Below are positions 16,391-24,345 of a stretch of 44,732 nucleotides of DNA, piece after piece. Made by a program: the position numbers and the translations under genes. The stretch is from Pseudomonas sp. AFG_SD02_1510_Pfu_092 (GTDB taxonomy: Bacteria; Pseudomonadota; Gammaproteobacteria; Pseudomonadales; Pseudomonadaceae), in assembly GCF_003331055.1 (NCBI RefSeq), contig NZ_PUQD01000046.1:1-44732 (forward strand). The letters are read 5' to 3'. Below the pieces are notes generated by a model that worked only from the letters and a program-made list of their open reading frames with translations, was not told the DNA's origin and ran no database searches. Numbering within the stretch: position 1 is the first letter of the stretch; each line of letters starts with the position of its first letter.

Positions 16391-18043
16391 ATGAACCTGC
16401 ACCAGTACGCTGAAACCCACGAAGTCACCAACCAGCCACCGCCGCTCGAGGGCGCCAACCTGTATCGCCTCGACCTGCCGCTGCAAGAATGGTCGCGGCG
16501 TTTCGGCGCGGGCTGGGCCGAGTCGCGGATCGATGCCTACGGCGCCCTGGCCGGCGGCCCACTGATGCAGGCCGGCTTCCTGGCCAATGCACACAAACCC
16601 GAATTCAGCAGCCATGACCGCTACGGCCATCGCATCGACCTGGTCGAGTTTCACCCGGCCTACCACGAGCTGATGCGCACCGCCGTCGAGCATGGCCTGC
16701 CTTCGCTGCCGTGGGCCGAACCGCGCCCCGGCGCCCATGTGGCGCGGGCTTCGATGACCTACCTGCACAGCCAGGCCGAGGCCGGCACCGGCTGCCCGCT
16801 GACCATGACCTTTGCCGCAGTCCCGGCGCTGCGCCTGCAACCCGAGCTGGCCGAATACTGGCTGCCGAAGATCCTCGCCTGCGAGTACGACCCGCGCAAC
16901 GTCGGCGACCGGCACAAGGCCGGGGTCACCCTGGGCATGGCCATGACCGAGAAGCAGGGCGGTACCGATGTCCGCGCCAACACCACCCGGGCTTACCCGG
17001 TCGGCGCCGCAGGCCCGGGCCAGGCCTATGAGCTGGTCGGGCACAAGTGGTTCTGCTCGGCGCCCATGTGTGATGCCTTCCTGACCCTGGCGCAGACCGA
17101 GAAGGGTCTGAGCTGTTTTCTGTTGCCGCGCCATCGCCCTGACGACAGCCGCAACCAGTTCTATATCCAGCGCCTGAAGAACAAGCTGGGCAACAGTTCC
17201 AATGCCTCCAGTGAGGTGGAGTTCCGCGGTGCCCTGGCGTGGATGATTGGCGAAGAAGGGCGTGGGGTGCCAACCATCATCGAGATGGTTGCCATGACCC
17301 GCTTCGACTGCATGGTCGGCTCCAGCGCCCTGATGCGCCAGGCCTTGACCCAGGCGGCCCACCACTGCGCACACCGCAAGGTTGGCGGGCGGCTGCTGAA
17401 CGAACAGCCGTTGATGCAGAACGTACTGGCCGACCTGGCCCTGGAAAGCGAGGCGGCGCTGGCCCTGAGCCTGCGCATGGGGCAGGCGCTGGAGCAGCTG
17501 GACGACCCGCAGCAGGCGCATTTCGCCAGGCTGGTCACGGCGGTGGGCAAGTACTGGATCTGCAAGCGCGCGCCGGCCATGATCAACGAGGCCGCCGAGT
17601 GCCTGGGCGGCGCGGGTTACGTGGAAGACAGCATCCTGCCACGGCTGTATCGCGAAGCGCCGGTGAACTCGACCTGGGAAGGTTCGGGCAATGTGCAGTG
17701 CCTGGATGTACTGCGCGCCCTGTCCAAAGAGCCGGGGGTGCTCGATGCCCTGTTCACCGAACTGGGCGACGGCCACGGCGACCCGCGCCTGGCGGCGCAC
17801 ATCGGTAACCTCAAAGGTGCATTCGCCGACACCGGTGACATGCAGTACCGCGCGCGGCAACTGACCGAGGATATTGCCTTGGCGTTGCAGGCCAAGCTGT
17901 TGCTGGAGGCGGGCAATACGCTGGTCAGTGATGCGTTCATCGGCAGCCGGTTGAGCGGCGGTGGGCGGGTGTATGGAGCGTTGCCGCGGGGTGTGGATGT
18001 GCAGGCATTGGTCGCCAGGGCGACGCCAGCCTGGGCGAATTGA
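16391..18043 (+). CDS. aidB: AidB-like acyl-CoA dehydrogenase
   Basis: This 550-residue flavoprotein belongs to the acyl-CoA dehydrogenase superfamily and reads like AidB, the E. coli adaptive-response protein that binds DNA and protects against alkylation. Family features include MTEKQGGTDVRANTT, the FAD-contacting KWFCSAPMCDAFL stretch and the C-terminal ECLGGAGYVEDSILPRLYRE segment. An AGGAG ribosome site precedes the ATG. There is no ada or alkB beside it, so membership in an alkylation-response operon is not shown here. A general short-chain acyl-CoA dehydrogenase role cannot be excluded. Confidence 0.82.
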   Translation: MNLHQYAETHEVTNQPPPLEGANLYRLDLPLQEWSRRFGAGWAESRIDAYGALAGGPLMQAGFLANAHKPEFSSHDRYGHRIDLVEFHPAYHELMRTAVEHGLPSLPWAEPRPGAHVARASMTYLHSQAEAGTGCPLTMTFAAVPALRLQPELAEYWLPKILACEYDPRNVGDRHKAGVTLGMAMTEKQGGTDVRANTTRAYPVGAAGPGQAYELVGHKWFCSAPMCDAFLTLAQTEKGLSCFLLPRHRPDDSRNQFYIQRLKNKLGNSSNASSEVEFRGALAWMIGEEGRGVPTIIEMVAMTRFDCMVGSSALMRQALTQAAHHCAHRKVGGRLLNEQPLMQNVLADLALESEAALALSLRMGQALEQLDDPQQAHFARLVTAVGKYWICKRAPAMINEAAECLGGAGYVEDSILPRLYREAPVNSTWEGSGNVQCLDVLRALSKEPGVLDALFTELGDGHGDPRLAAHIGNLKGAFADTGDMQYRARQLTEDIALALQAKLLLEAGNTLVSDAFIGSRLSGGGRVYGALPRGVDVQALVARATPAWAN

Positions 18044-18051
18044 GTCGCCTT

Positions 18052-18119
18052 GTTCGCGGGCATGCCCGCGCCTACAAAAGGTTGCGAATGACCTGTGGGA
18101 GCGGGCGCGCCCGCGAATG
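18052..18119. repeat. REP pair, one degenerate arm
   Basis: A REP arm (TTCGCGGGCATGCCCGCGCC) is followed by its inverted partner ending CGCGCCCGCGAA. The first arm has CCTACA instead of CTCCCACA. The pair sits between aidB and amn, directly after the aidB stop. Confidence 0.85.
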
Positions 18120-18203
18120 GACCTGACACCGATCAATGGGGATGTATTTACCCAAGAAGGCAGGCAAGATGGTCCACAAGCATGTCCAGACAGGAAGCAC
18201 AGA

Positions 18204-19667
18204 GTGAGCCAAGCTTTTGTAGTCGTTGATACCCCCGAACAGGCCGTCGACCGTCTGGCGGCCCTGCATGACCAGGCCACCGGGGCCCTCAGCCAGGCCC
18301 TCAAGCGTTACCTGAAGGACCGTACCGAGCCCGATGCCGAAGCGCGTGCCCTGTTCCGCTACCCGGCGCTGCGCCTGACCTACTACAGCCACGGTGAAGT
18401 CGCCGCCACCACGCGCGCCTACGCCAAGGTCCAGGTTGCCGGCACCTACAGCGTCACCGTCACCCAGCCTGCCGCGTTCCGTGGCTACCTGCTGGAGCAG
18501 CTGCGCCCGTTGATGCACGACTACACCGTCACGGTCGAAGTCGGCGTCAGCGAGCAGAACATCCCTTACCCCTACGTAGTCGACCAGGGCGACGAACTGG
18601 CCGGCAGCGGCATCACCGCCGCGCAACTGGCGCGGGTGTTCCCCAGCACCGACCTGTCGGCTGCCACCGACAACATCGCCGATGGCCTGTATGACTGGGA
18701 CAGCACCGAAACCCTGCCGCTGGCGCTGTTCGATGCCGCGCGGGTCGACTTCTCGCTGCGCCGCCTGGTGCACTACACCGGCAGCGACTGGCGCCATGTG
18801 CAGCCGTGGATCCTGCTGACCAACTACCACCGCTACGTCGACCAGTTCATCAGCCACGGCCTGGACCAGCTGCGTGACGACCCGCGCTTCGTGCGCATGG
18901 TGCTGCCGGGCAACGTGGTGATCGAGAAGGGCATGGACCACGGCGAAACCCAGGCCCTGGTGGCCAGCGTGGTCTGGCACCGCTACCAGATGCCGGCGTA
19001 TCACCTGATCGCCGCCGACGGCGACGGCGTGACGCTGGTCAACATTGGCGTCGGCCCGTCCAACGCGAAGAACATCACCGACCACCTGGCCGTGCTGCGC
19101 CCGCACTGCTGGCTGATGATCGGCCACTGTGGCGGCCTGCGCCAGTCGCAGACCATCGGCGACTATGTGCTGGCGCACGCCTACATGCGCCGCGACGGCA
19201 TTCTCGACCGCGTGGTGCCGCCGAACATCCCGATTCCGGCGCTGGCCGAGGTGCAGCTGGCCTTGCAGGAAGCGGCCGCGCAGGTCACCGGCGAGCGTGG
19301 CGAACAATTGAAGAAGCGCCTGCGCACCGGCACCGTGCTGACCTACGACGACCGCAACTGGGAGCTGCGCTGGGCCCAGGAACGGCCGCTGATCAACCTG
19401 TCGCGGGCGGTGGCGGTCGACATGGAAAGCGGCACCATTGCCGCCCAGGGTTACCGCTTGCGGGTGCCGTACGGCACCTTGCTGTGCGTGTCCGACAAGC
19501 CGCTGCACAGCGAGATCAAGCTGCCGGGCTCGGCCAACGCCTTCTATAACCGGGCGGTGAGCCAGCATCTGAAGATCGGCATTGCCGCTCTCGACCTGCT
19601 GCGTACCGAGCTGAACTCGCTGCACTCGCGTAAACTGCGCAGTTTCGATGAGCCGCCGTTCCGCTGA
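18204..19667 (+). CDS. amn: AMP nucleosidase
   Basis: Amn hydrolyses AMP to adenine and ribose 5-phosphate and so tunes the adenylate pool. The 487-residue product is close to the E. coli length. The N-terminal AMN-specific domain (about 1-175) is followed by a nucleoside-phosphorylase fold with IGVGPSNAKNITDHLAVLRP and MIGHCGGLRQSQTIGDYVLA, then the VDMESGTIAAQGYR base-binding segment. The start is taken as GTG at 18204 (then SQAFVVVDTPEQAV), with AGGAAG about seven bases upstream. The frame is open farther upstream, but that part runs through the REP pair. The next gene, rluE, starts 6 bases after the stop. Confidence 0.93.
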   Translation: MSQAFVVVDTPEQAVDRLAALHDQATGALSQALKRYLKDRTEPDAEARALFRYPALRLTYYSHGEVAATTRAYAKVQVAGTYSVTVTQPAAFRGYLLEQLRPLMHDYTVTVEVGVSEQNIPYPYVVDQGDELAGSGITAAQLARVFPSTDLSAATDNIADGLYDWDSTETLPLALFDAARVDFSLRRLVHYTGSDWRHVQPWILLTNYHRYVDQFISHGLDQLRDDPRFVRMVLPGNVVIEKGMDHGETQALVASVVWHRYQMPAYHLIAADGDGVTLVNIGVGPSNAKNITDHLAVLRPHCWLMIGHCGGLRQSQTIGDYVLAHAYMRRDGILDRVVPPNIPIPALAEVQLALQEAAAQVTGERGEQLKKRLRTGTVLTYDDRNWELRWAQERPLINLSRAVAVDMESGTIAAQGYRLRVPYGTLLCVSDKPLHSEIKLPGSANAFYNRAVSQHLKIGIAALDLLRTELNSLHSRKLRSFDEPPFR

Positions 19668-19673
19668 GGGTCC

Positions 19674-20312
19674 ATGTCACTGCCACCCCGTTCCAAGCCG
19701 CGCCGCCCGCAGGCGCGGCCTGCCGCCGGCCCGCGTCGCCAGGCCAAGGCGCCACCGGCCGAGCCGCGCCTGATCCTGTTCAACAAACCGTTCGACGTGC
19801 TGACCCAGTTCAGCGACGGCGAAGGGCGCGCGACGCTCAAGGATTTTATCGACATCCCGGGCGTGTACCCGGCCGGGCGGCTGGACCGCGACAGTGAAGG
19901 CCTGCTGCTGCTGACCAACGATGGCGGCCTGCAGGCGCGCATCGCCGACCCCAAGCACAAACTGGCCAAGACTTACTGGGTGCAGGTGGAGGGCGAGCCG
20001 AGCGACGAGCAGCTGCAGCGCTTGCGTGATGGCGTGCAACTGAATGACGGGCCGACCCTGCCGGCCGAAGCGCGACGCCTGGAAGAACCCGAGCTGTGGC
20101 CACGCAACCCGCCGGTCCGCTTTCGCAAGAGTGTGCCGACCAGTTGGCTGGAGCTGGTGATTCGCGAAGGGCGTAACCGCCAGGTAAGGCGGATGACGGC
20201 AGCAGTGGGGTTGCCGACCTTGCGCCTGGTGCGGGTGCGCATTGGTGACTGGGCGCTGGACGGGTTGCAGCAGGGGTGCTGGCGCGAGGTCCCGGCTAAG
20301 CTGCAGCGCTAG
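19674..20312 (+). CDS. rluE: 23S rRNA pseudouridine synthase, RluE type
   Basis: RsuA/RluB/E/F-family pseudouridine synthases isomerise single uridines in rRNA; RluE acts on 23S rRNA U2457 in E. coli. This 212-residue protein has the catalytic aspartate motif GRLDRDSEGLLLLTNDG and the VIREGRNRQVRRMTAAVG segment. It lacks the S4 domain found in RsuA and RluB, which fits RluE. The N-terminal 30 residues are Arg/Pro/Ala-rich and probably disordered RNA-contacting sequence. It starts 6 bases after amn and is probably co-transcribed with it. A REP array follows its stop codon at once. Confidence 0.88.
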   Translation: MSLPPRSKPRRPQARPAAGPRRQAKAPPAEPRLILFNKPFDVLTQFSDGEGRATLKDFIDIPGVYPAGRLDRDSEGLLLLTNDGGLQARIADPKHKLAKTYWVQVEGEPSDEQLQRLRDGVQLNDGPTLPAEARRLEEPELWPRNPPVRFRKSVPTSWLELVIREGRNRQVRRMTAAVGLPTLRLVRVRIGDWALDGLQQGCWREVPAKLQR

Positions 20313-20971
20313 CAGGGGCCGCTTTGCGGCCCTTTCGCGACACAAGGCCGCTCCCACAGGTACTGCGTGAGCCATAGGCCTGCGCGATTCCATGTGGGAG
20401 CGTGCAAGCCCGCGAAGCAGGTAACGCGGTGGATGGCACCGGCTGCGCCGGTGTTCGCGGCTAAAGCCGCTCCCACAGGTATGCGTGAGCCATAGGCCTG
20501 CGCGATTCCCTGTGGGAGCGGGCAAGCCCGCGAAGCAGGTAACGCGGTGGATGGCACCGGCTGCGCCGGTGTTCGCGGCTAAAGCCGCTACCACAGGTAC
20601 TGCGTGAGCCATAGGCCTGCGCGATTCCCTGTGGGAGCGGGCAAGCCCGCGAAGCAGGTAACGCGGTGGATGGCACCGGCTGCGCCGGTGTTCGCGGCTA
20701 AAGCCGCTCCCACAGGTACTGCGCGAGCCATAGGCCTGCGCGATTCCCTGTGGGAGCGGGCAAGCCCGCGAAGCAGGTAACGCGGTGGATGGCACCGGCT
20801 GCGCCGGTGTTCGCGGCTAAAGCCGCTCCCACAGGTACTGCGCGAGCCATAGGCCTGCGCGATTCCCTGTGGGAGCGGGCACGCCCGCGAAGCAGGCGAC
20901 GCGGTGGATGGCACCGTACCTGTGGGAGCGGCCTTGTGTCGCGATGGAGCGCAAAGCGCTCCCGGCTTTGT
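20313..20971. repeat. Tandem REP/BIME array, five copies of a ~119-base unit
   Basis: The shared motif GTAACGCGGTGGATGGC (last copy GCGACGCGG...) starts at 20421, 20539, 20658, 20777 and 20896, giving periods of 118, 119, 119 and 119 bases. Each unit has two oppositely oriented REP arms, one ending GCCGCTCCCACAGG and one starting CTGTGGGAGCGGGC. A short GCACCGGCTGCGCCGGTG palindrome lies between units. The array is bounded by arms of the TGTGTCGCGA type on both sides. It fills the space between rluE and the DUF2788 gene; no gene is visible inside it. Confidence 0.93.
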
Positions 20972-20977
20972 AGAGCC

Positions 20978-21181
20978 TTACACCCCTTCCAGAAACCCCA
21001 CCACCACGCTCTTGATGATGAAGGCCAGTACCCCCAGCCCCAGCACGAAGAACAGGATCAGCGTCCCGAACTTCCCTGCCTTGGACTTTTTTGCCAGGTC
21101 CCAGACGATGAAACCCATGAAACCGATCAACACGGTGACCAGCACGATCATCATCCACTCTTCGAATACGACGGGATCCAT
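20978..21181 (-). CDS. DUF2788 small membrane protein
   Basis: This 67-residue protein matches DUF2788. It has two hydrophobic segments (about residues 10-28 and 39-60) separated by a basic loop (AKKSKAGKFG), so it should span the inner membrane twice. A GGAGA ribosome site precedes the ATG. The function is unknown. It is 54 bases downstream of the Lrp-type regulator gene on the same strand and could be read through from it. Confidence 0.85.
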   Translation of the reverse strand: MDPVVFEEWMMIVLVTVLIGFMGFIVWDLAKKSKAGKFGTLILFFVLGLGVLAFIIKSVVVGFLEGV

Positions 21182-21235
21182 CAGTGTTCTCCAGGCAGTC
21201 CGAGCAACCGAGTATACGCCTGCTGGCGCAAGGGT

Positions 21236-21712
21236 TTAACGCAGGTGGGTCAATGGCAGCTCGGTGCTGGCCAGCACCTGGTTGAGCACGAAGCTCGAAC
21301 GTACGCTGGTGACGCCTTCGATACGGGTCAGGCTGCCTAGCAGCAGTTTCTGATAGTGGTCCATGTCCGGCACCACCACTTTCAGCTGGTAGTCGGCATC
21401 CATGCCGGTGACCAGGCTGCATTCGAGCACCTGCGGCAGGTTGCGGATGGCCGCCTCGAAGGTTTCGAAGCGTTCCGGGGTGTGGCGGTCCATGCCGATC
21501 AGCACATAGGCGGTCAGGCTCAGCCCCAGCTTCTTGCGGTCGAGCAGGGCCACCTGGCGCGAGATGTAGCCGTCGTCTTCCAGTTGCTTGACCCGACGCG
21601 AGCATGGCGAAGGCGACAGGCCGATGCGTTCGGCCAGTTCCTGGTTGGAAATGCGCGCATCGCGCTGCAATTCGGCGAGGATGCTCAGGTCGTAGCGGTC
21701 AAGTTTGCTCAT
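21236..21712 (-). CDS. Lrp/AsnC family transcriptional regulator
   Basis: This 158-residue protein has an N-terminal winged helix (about 1-60; LDRYDLSILAELQRDARISN, then SPSPCSRRVKQLEDDGYI as the recognition helix region) and a C-terminal RAM ligand-binding domain (about 65-150). The family senses amino acids and often controls a neighbouring catabolic or transport gene. The neighbours here are DUF2788 and, divergently, a candidate RNA and a DUF6515 gene; no amino-acid catabolic operon is adjacent. Its specific ligand and targets cannot be read from this sequence. It resembles the global Lrp more than AsnC in length and N-terminus. Confidence 0.9.
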   Translation of the reverse strand: MSKLDRYDLSILAELQRDARISNQELAERIGLSPSPCSRRVKQLEDDGYISRQVALLDRKKLGLSLTAYVLIGMDRHTPERFETFEAAIRNLPQVLECSLVTGMDADYQLKVVVPDMDHYQKLLLGSLTRIEGVTSVRSSFVLNQVLASTELPLTHLR

Positions 21713-21819
21713 GAGGTTTGCCTTTTCTGTTCGGGTTGCGTCGAATTATCGATCCGAGGTGAAAAATTGCGCAAGTGCTATTTATCCGAGCAATCTTCGC
21801 AATCATCTGCCGCATCGGC

Positions 21820-22025
21820 TTCGGTATCTTTATCCACAGAATCACTGCCCGGACATCAGTCCACGGCGACGCGCCCTAGGCGGGCGGTCGCGGCCAGCCA
21901 TCCAACAGGATCTGCAGGCCCCCGGGCTACACACCTTCCAGAAGACGGTGTGAGGTGAGCCGGCGCCACAAGTGCCGAGCACGGACGACAATTCCTGAAG
22001 GGAGGCCCTGCGGCCTCCCTTTTTT
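21820..22025 (+). ncRNA. Candidate structured RNA or leader ending in a strong terminator
   Basis: The region between the Lrp gene and the DUF6515 gene has no credible ORF but several compact hairpins: GCGAC-N-GTCGC with an inner CGCCC/GGGCG stem (about 21869-21892), CACACC/GGTGTG (about 21929-21951) and GGCGC/GTGCC. A textbook intrinsic terminator on the plus strand closes it. Since the terminator lies before the DUF6515 start, the transcript is either an independent small RNA or an attenuated leader. I could not match it to 6S, RsmX/Y/Z, SRP, RNase P or common riboswitches. The 5' end is only estimated. Confidence 0.45.
22000..22025 (+). terminator. Intrinsic terminator of the candidate RNA
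   Basis: GGGAGGCC and GGCCTCCC pair perfectly over 8 bases around a CTGC loop and are followed by six T residues. It is 81 bases before the DUF6515 start and points toward that gene, so it ends transcription begun in the Lrp/DUF6515 gap. Confidence 0.88.
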
Positions 22026-22106
22026 CATGTCCCGAATTTTAATTGGCCTGTGCGGCGGGCGCGGTAGACTGGCCGCAATTGCCGTATTTCTACCGAGAGG
22101 GACAAC

Positions 22107-22892
22107 ATGAAGTCGCGCATCTGGCAGTTGGCAGGTGTTGGTGTGTTGGGGTTGGGCATCAGCCTCGGGGCCGTGGCCGAGGGGCAGGGCGAGGGCGCGC
22201 CGGGGCGCTCGCTCAATTCGCGTGACGAAGTACAGCAGACCCAGCCGCCACGCCAGGGTTACTACCAGGACATTCCCCGCCGTCATGGCGACAACCGCTA
22301 CTGGCAGGCCGGTGGCCCGGGGCAACGGCCCGGCGGTGACTGGCAGGGGCGCCCGGACGGCCGTGGCGATGGCTGGGGGCCGGGGCCGCAGTATCGGCCC
22401 GGGCACCGCATCGATCAGTTCCCCGAGCGCTACTGGAAAGTGCCCTACCGTGGCGATGAGTACTTCTATTCGGGTGGCTACTGGTATCGCCCGCAGGGTG
22501 GCCGTTATGTGCTGGTGACCCCGCCCTATGGCATGCGGGTCGAGTACCTGCCGCCCTATGCGCGGGAGGTCTGGCTGGGCGGGGCGCTGTTCTTCGAGGT
22601 GGCCGATAACTATTACCAGTACCGGCCCGACAGCCGCGAGTACGTGGTGGTCAACCCGCCGGTTGCAGCGCCGGCACCTGCAAGCGATGGCTACGATGTG
22701 GTGGCCTACCCGATGCATGGACAGGGCCAGGAGCAGCAGGAGCAGGACCGCTACCAGTGCCACCGCTGGGCAGTCGGCCAGTCAGGCTTCGACCCGGCGA
22801 CAGCGCCTTATGCACCACCTGCCAACGTGGCTGAAAACTACCGGCGGGCGCTGGGTGCCTGCTTCAGTGGTCGCGGCTACAGCATCAACTGA
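22107..22892 (+). CDS. DUF6515 family exported protein
   Basis: This is a 261-residue exported protein with a signal peptide (about 1-24, LGLGISLGAVA then E). A Gly/Pro/Arg/Gln-rich, probably disordered stretch follows (about 28-105). The DUF6515-like core has many aromatic residues, such as RYWKVPYRGDEYFYSGGYWY and a VTPPYGMRVEYLPP segment. The C-terminal part (about 215-261) contains a short conserved CHRWAVGQSGFDP motif shared by many proteobacterial envelope proteins. The function is unknown. A GAGGG ribosome site precedes the start. It converges on the fieF-like gene with a gap of 20 bases. Confidence 0.85.
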   Translation: MKSRIWQLAGVGVLGLGISLGAVAEGQGEGAPGRSLNSRDEVQQTQPPRQGYYQDIPRRHGDNRYWQAGGPGQRPGGDWQGRPDGRGDGWGPGPQYRPGHRIDQFPERYWKVPYRGDEYFYSGGYWYRPQGGRYVLVTPPYGMRVEYLPPYAREVWLGGALFFEVADNYYQYRPDSREYVVVNPPVAAPAPASDGYDVVAYPMHGQGQEQQEQDRYQCHRWAVGQSGFDPATAPYAPPANVAENYRRALGACFSGRGYSIN

Positions 22893-22912
22893 AGTGATGT
22901 GCCTAGGCAGGC

Positions 22913-23785
22913 TCACACCGGGTCGGCATGCACCATTACATCTGCCTGTGGATAACGCTGGCGGATCACCTTCGATGCCTCCACGCACAGCCCATGCGCT
23001 TCATGCAGCGGTAACTGCCCCGGCATTTCCAGATGCAGCTGGACGAACCACTGGTTGCCCGACACCCGGGTACGCAAGTCATGCACGCCTTTCACGCCGG
23101 GGATGGCCAGCACCAGCGCGGCCATGTTCTCGCCAACGTCGCCGGGCAGCTCCTGGTCCATCAGGATGGCCGTGCTCTCGCGGGCGATCTGTAGCGCGCT
23201 CCAGAGGATGTAGACGGCTATGCCCAGGCCGAACAGCGCATCCAGCTGCGGCCAGCCAACGCGGGCCAGCAGCAGCGCCAGCAGGATGCTGCCGTTGAGC
23301 AGCAGGTCCGAGCGGTAGTGCAGCGAGTCGGCCCGCACCGCGGTAGAACCGGTCAGGCGGATGACCTTGCGCTGCAGGGCCAGCAAGCCAAGGGTGAGCA
23401 CCAGCGACAGCACCATCACCGCGATGCCGATGGCGGTATCGCCCAAGGGTTGCGGGCTGTGCAGGCGTTCGACCGCCTGCACTCCGATCAGCACTGCACT
23501 GACCCCGATGAACAGCGCCTGCGCCATGCCGGCCAAGGCCTCGGCCTTGCCGTGGCCGAAGCGGTGGTCGCTGTCGGCCGGGCGCAGCGCGTAGTGCACT
23601 GCCAGCAGGTTGAGGAACGAGGCGACCGCATCCAGCGCCGAGTCGGTCAGCCCCGCCAGCAGGCTGACCGAGCCGCTCAGCCACCAGGCCAGCGCCTTGC
23701 TCAGGACCAGGATGCTGGCCACCGCCAGTGATGCGCGAGTGGCCAGGCGCAACAGGCGCTGGTGTTCAGCCGGGGTGGTGGTCAT
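22913..23785 (-). CDS. fieF: Cation diffusion facilitator, FieF type
   Basis: CDF transporters export divalent metals (zinc, iron) from the cytoplasm in exchange for protons. This 290-residue protein has six predicted membrane helices in the first 205 residues and a cytoplasmic C-terminal metal-binding domain. The transport-site residues of FieF/YiiP are visible: Asp48 and Asp52 in GLTDSALDA, and His156 and Asp160 in RADSLHYRSD. The conserved HRFGHGKAEALA lies at 74-85, and the C-terminal domain has HLEMPG and VMVHADPV. It starts 22 bases after the lipoprotein gene and may be co-transcribed with it. Confidence 0.92.
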   Translation of the reverse strand: MTTTPAEHQRLLRLATRASLAVASILVLSKALAWWLSGSVSLLAGLTDSALDAVASFLNLLAVHYALRPADSDHRFGHGKAEALAGMAQALFIGVSAVLIGVQAVERLHSPQPLGDTAIGIAVMVLSLVLTLGLLALQRKVIRLTGSTAVRADSLHYRSDLLLNGSILLALLLARVGWPQLDALFGLGIAVYILWSALQIARESTAILMDQELPGDVGENMAALVLAIPGVKGVHDLRTRVSGNQWFVQLHLEMPGQLPLHEAHGLCVEASKVIRQRYPQADVMVHADPV

Positions 23786-23807
23786 CCGTGGTCAGTGTCC
23801 TTGTCGA

Positions 23808-24227
23808 TCAGGCTGCCGGCACCAGGCCCAGGCTGGCCAGCTGCTCGATGCTGCCGCGTTGCTGGATCAGCCGTGGGTCGTTCAGCGGCAGGCGCTGGCC
23901 CAGTTCGCTTTCCAGAATGGCCTGCAACTTGATGTTGTCGACCTTGCCATCGGGGCTGACGGCTTCGCGCAGCTTGACCGGGTCGACCTGGGCAGAGCGC
24001 CCGCCCGGGTAATAGATGGCGCCGGTGGCGAAGTCGATGCCGAAGGCGATCAGCCCGGGGATTACGTAGAACAGGATGCCGATGGCATCCATTGCGGCAA
24101 CCACTGGGTCGATCTTGCCGCCGATCTGGCCACGACGTTCCGGGTACAGAATGGTGCCGCAGGCCGTCAGTTGGGTCAGCAAGGTGACGATGAGGGCGCC
24201 ACCGATGACGCGGGATGGGATGCGCAT
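23808..24227 (-). CDS. Conserved lipoprotein of unknown function
   Basis: This 139-residue protein starts with a lipoprotein signal peptide (lipobox LTAC, Cys23) and a GGAG ribosome site. The mature part begins GTILYPERRGQIGGKIDP and has a hydrophobic stretch (about 46-70, GILFYVIPGLIAFGIDFATGAIYYP), then a soluble tail. Homologues in pseudomonads are sometimes labelled polyribonucleotide nucleotidyltransferase; nothing in the sequence supports that. It lies upstream of fieF on the same strand and divergent from hrpB. Its role is unknown. Confidence 0.85.
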   Translation of the reverse strand: MRIPSRVIGGALIVTLLTQLTACGTILYPERRGQIGGKIDPVVAAMDAIGILFYVIPGLIAFGIDFATGAIYYPGGRSAQVDPVKLREAVSPDGKVDNIKLQAILESELGQRLPLNDPRLIQQRGSIEQLASLGLVPAA

Positions 24228-24345
24228 GTAAAGACTCCGAAAAGGTATTCAGCAAGGGCAAGCGAAACGCCTGCACCTGAAGCTAAGACCATGACAGGGC
24301 AGGCTGGGTTCGCCGTTATACTCGCCAGACTGTTCGAGGGCCACC

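Noticed and set aside
20313..20971. The regular 119-base repeats as a possible CRISPR array.
   Set aside because: The repeated unit is the whole 119 bases without unique spacers, the units contain REP arms found elsewhere in the window, and there are no cas genes.
21830..21838. TTATCCACA, a perfect DnaA-box match, with a second one at 33669-33677.
   Set aside because: Single isolated boxes; no cluster, A+T-rich unwinding region or replication genes nearby.
21820..22025. The candidate RNA as an RsmX/Y/Z-type regulator.
   Set aside because: It has GGA trinucleotides but lacks the TGTAAG-N6-CTTACA GacA upstream site and the repeated ANGGA hairpin loops of those RNAs.
23808..24227. Annotation of this gene as polyribonucleotide nucleotidyltransferase.
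   Set aside because: The product is a 139-residue lipoprotein with no RNase PH, KH or S1 domain.
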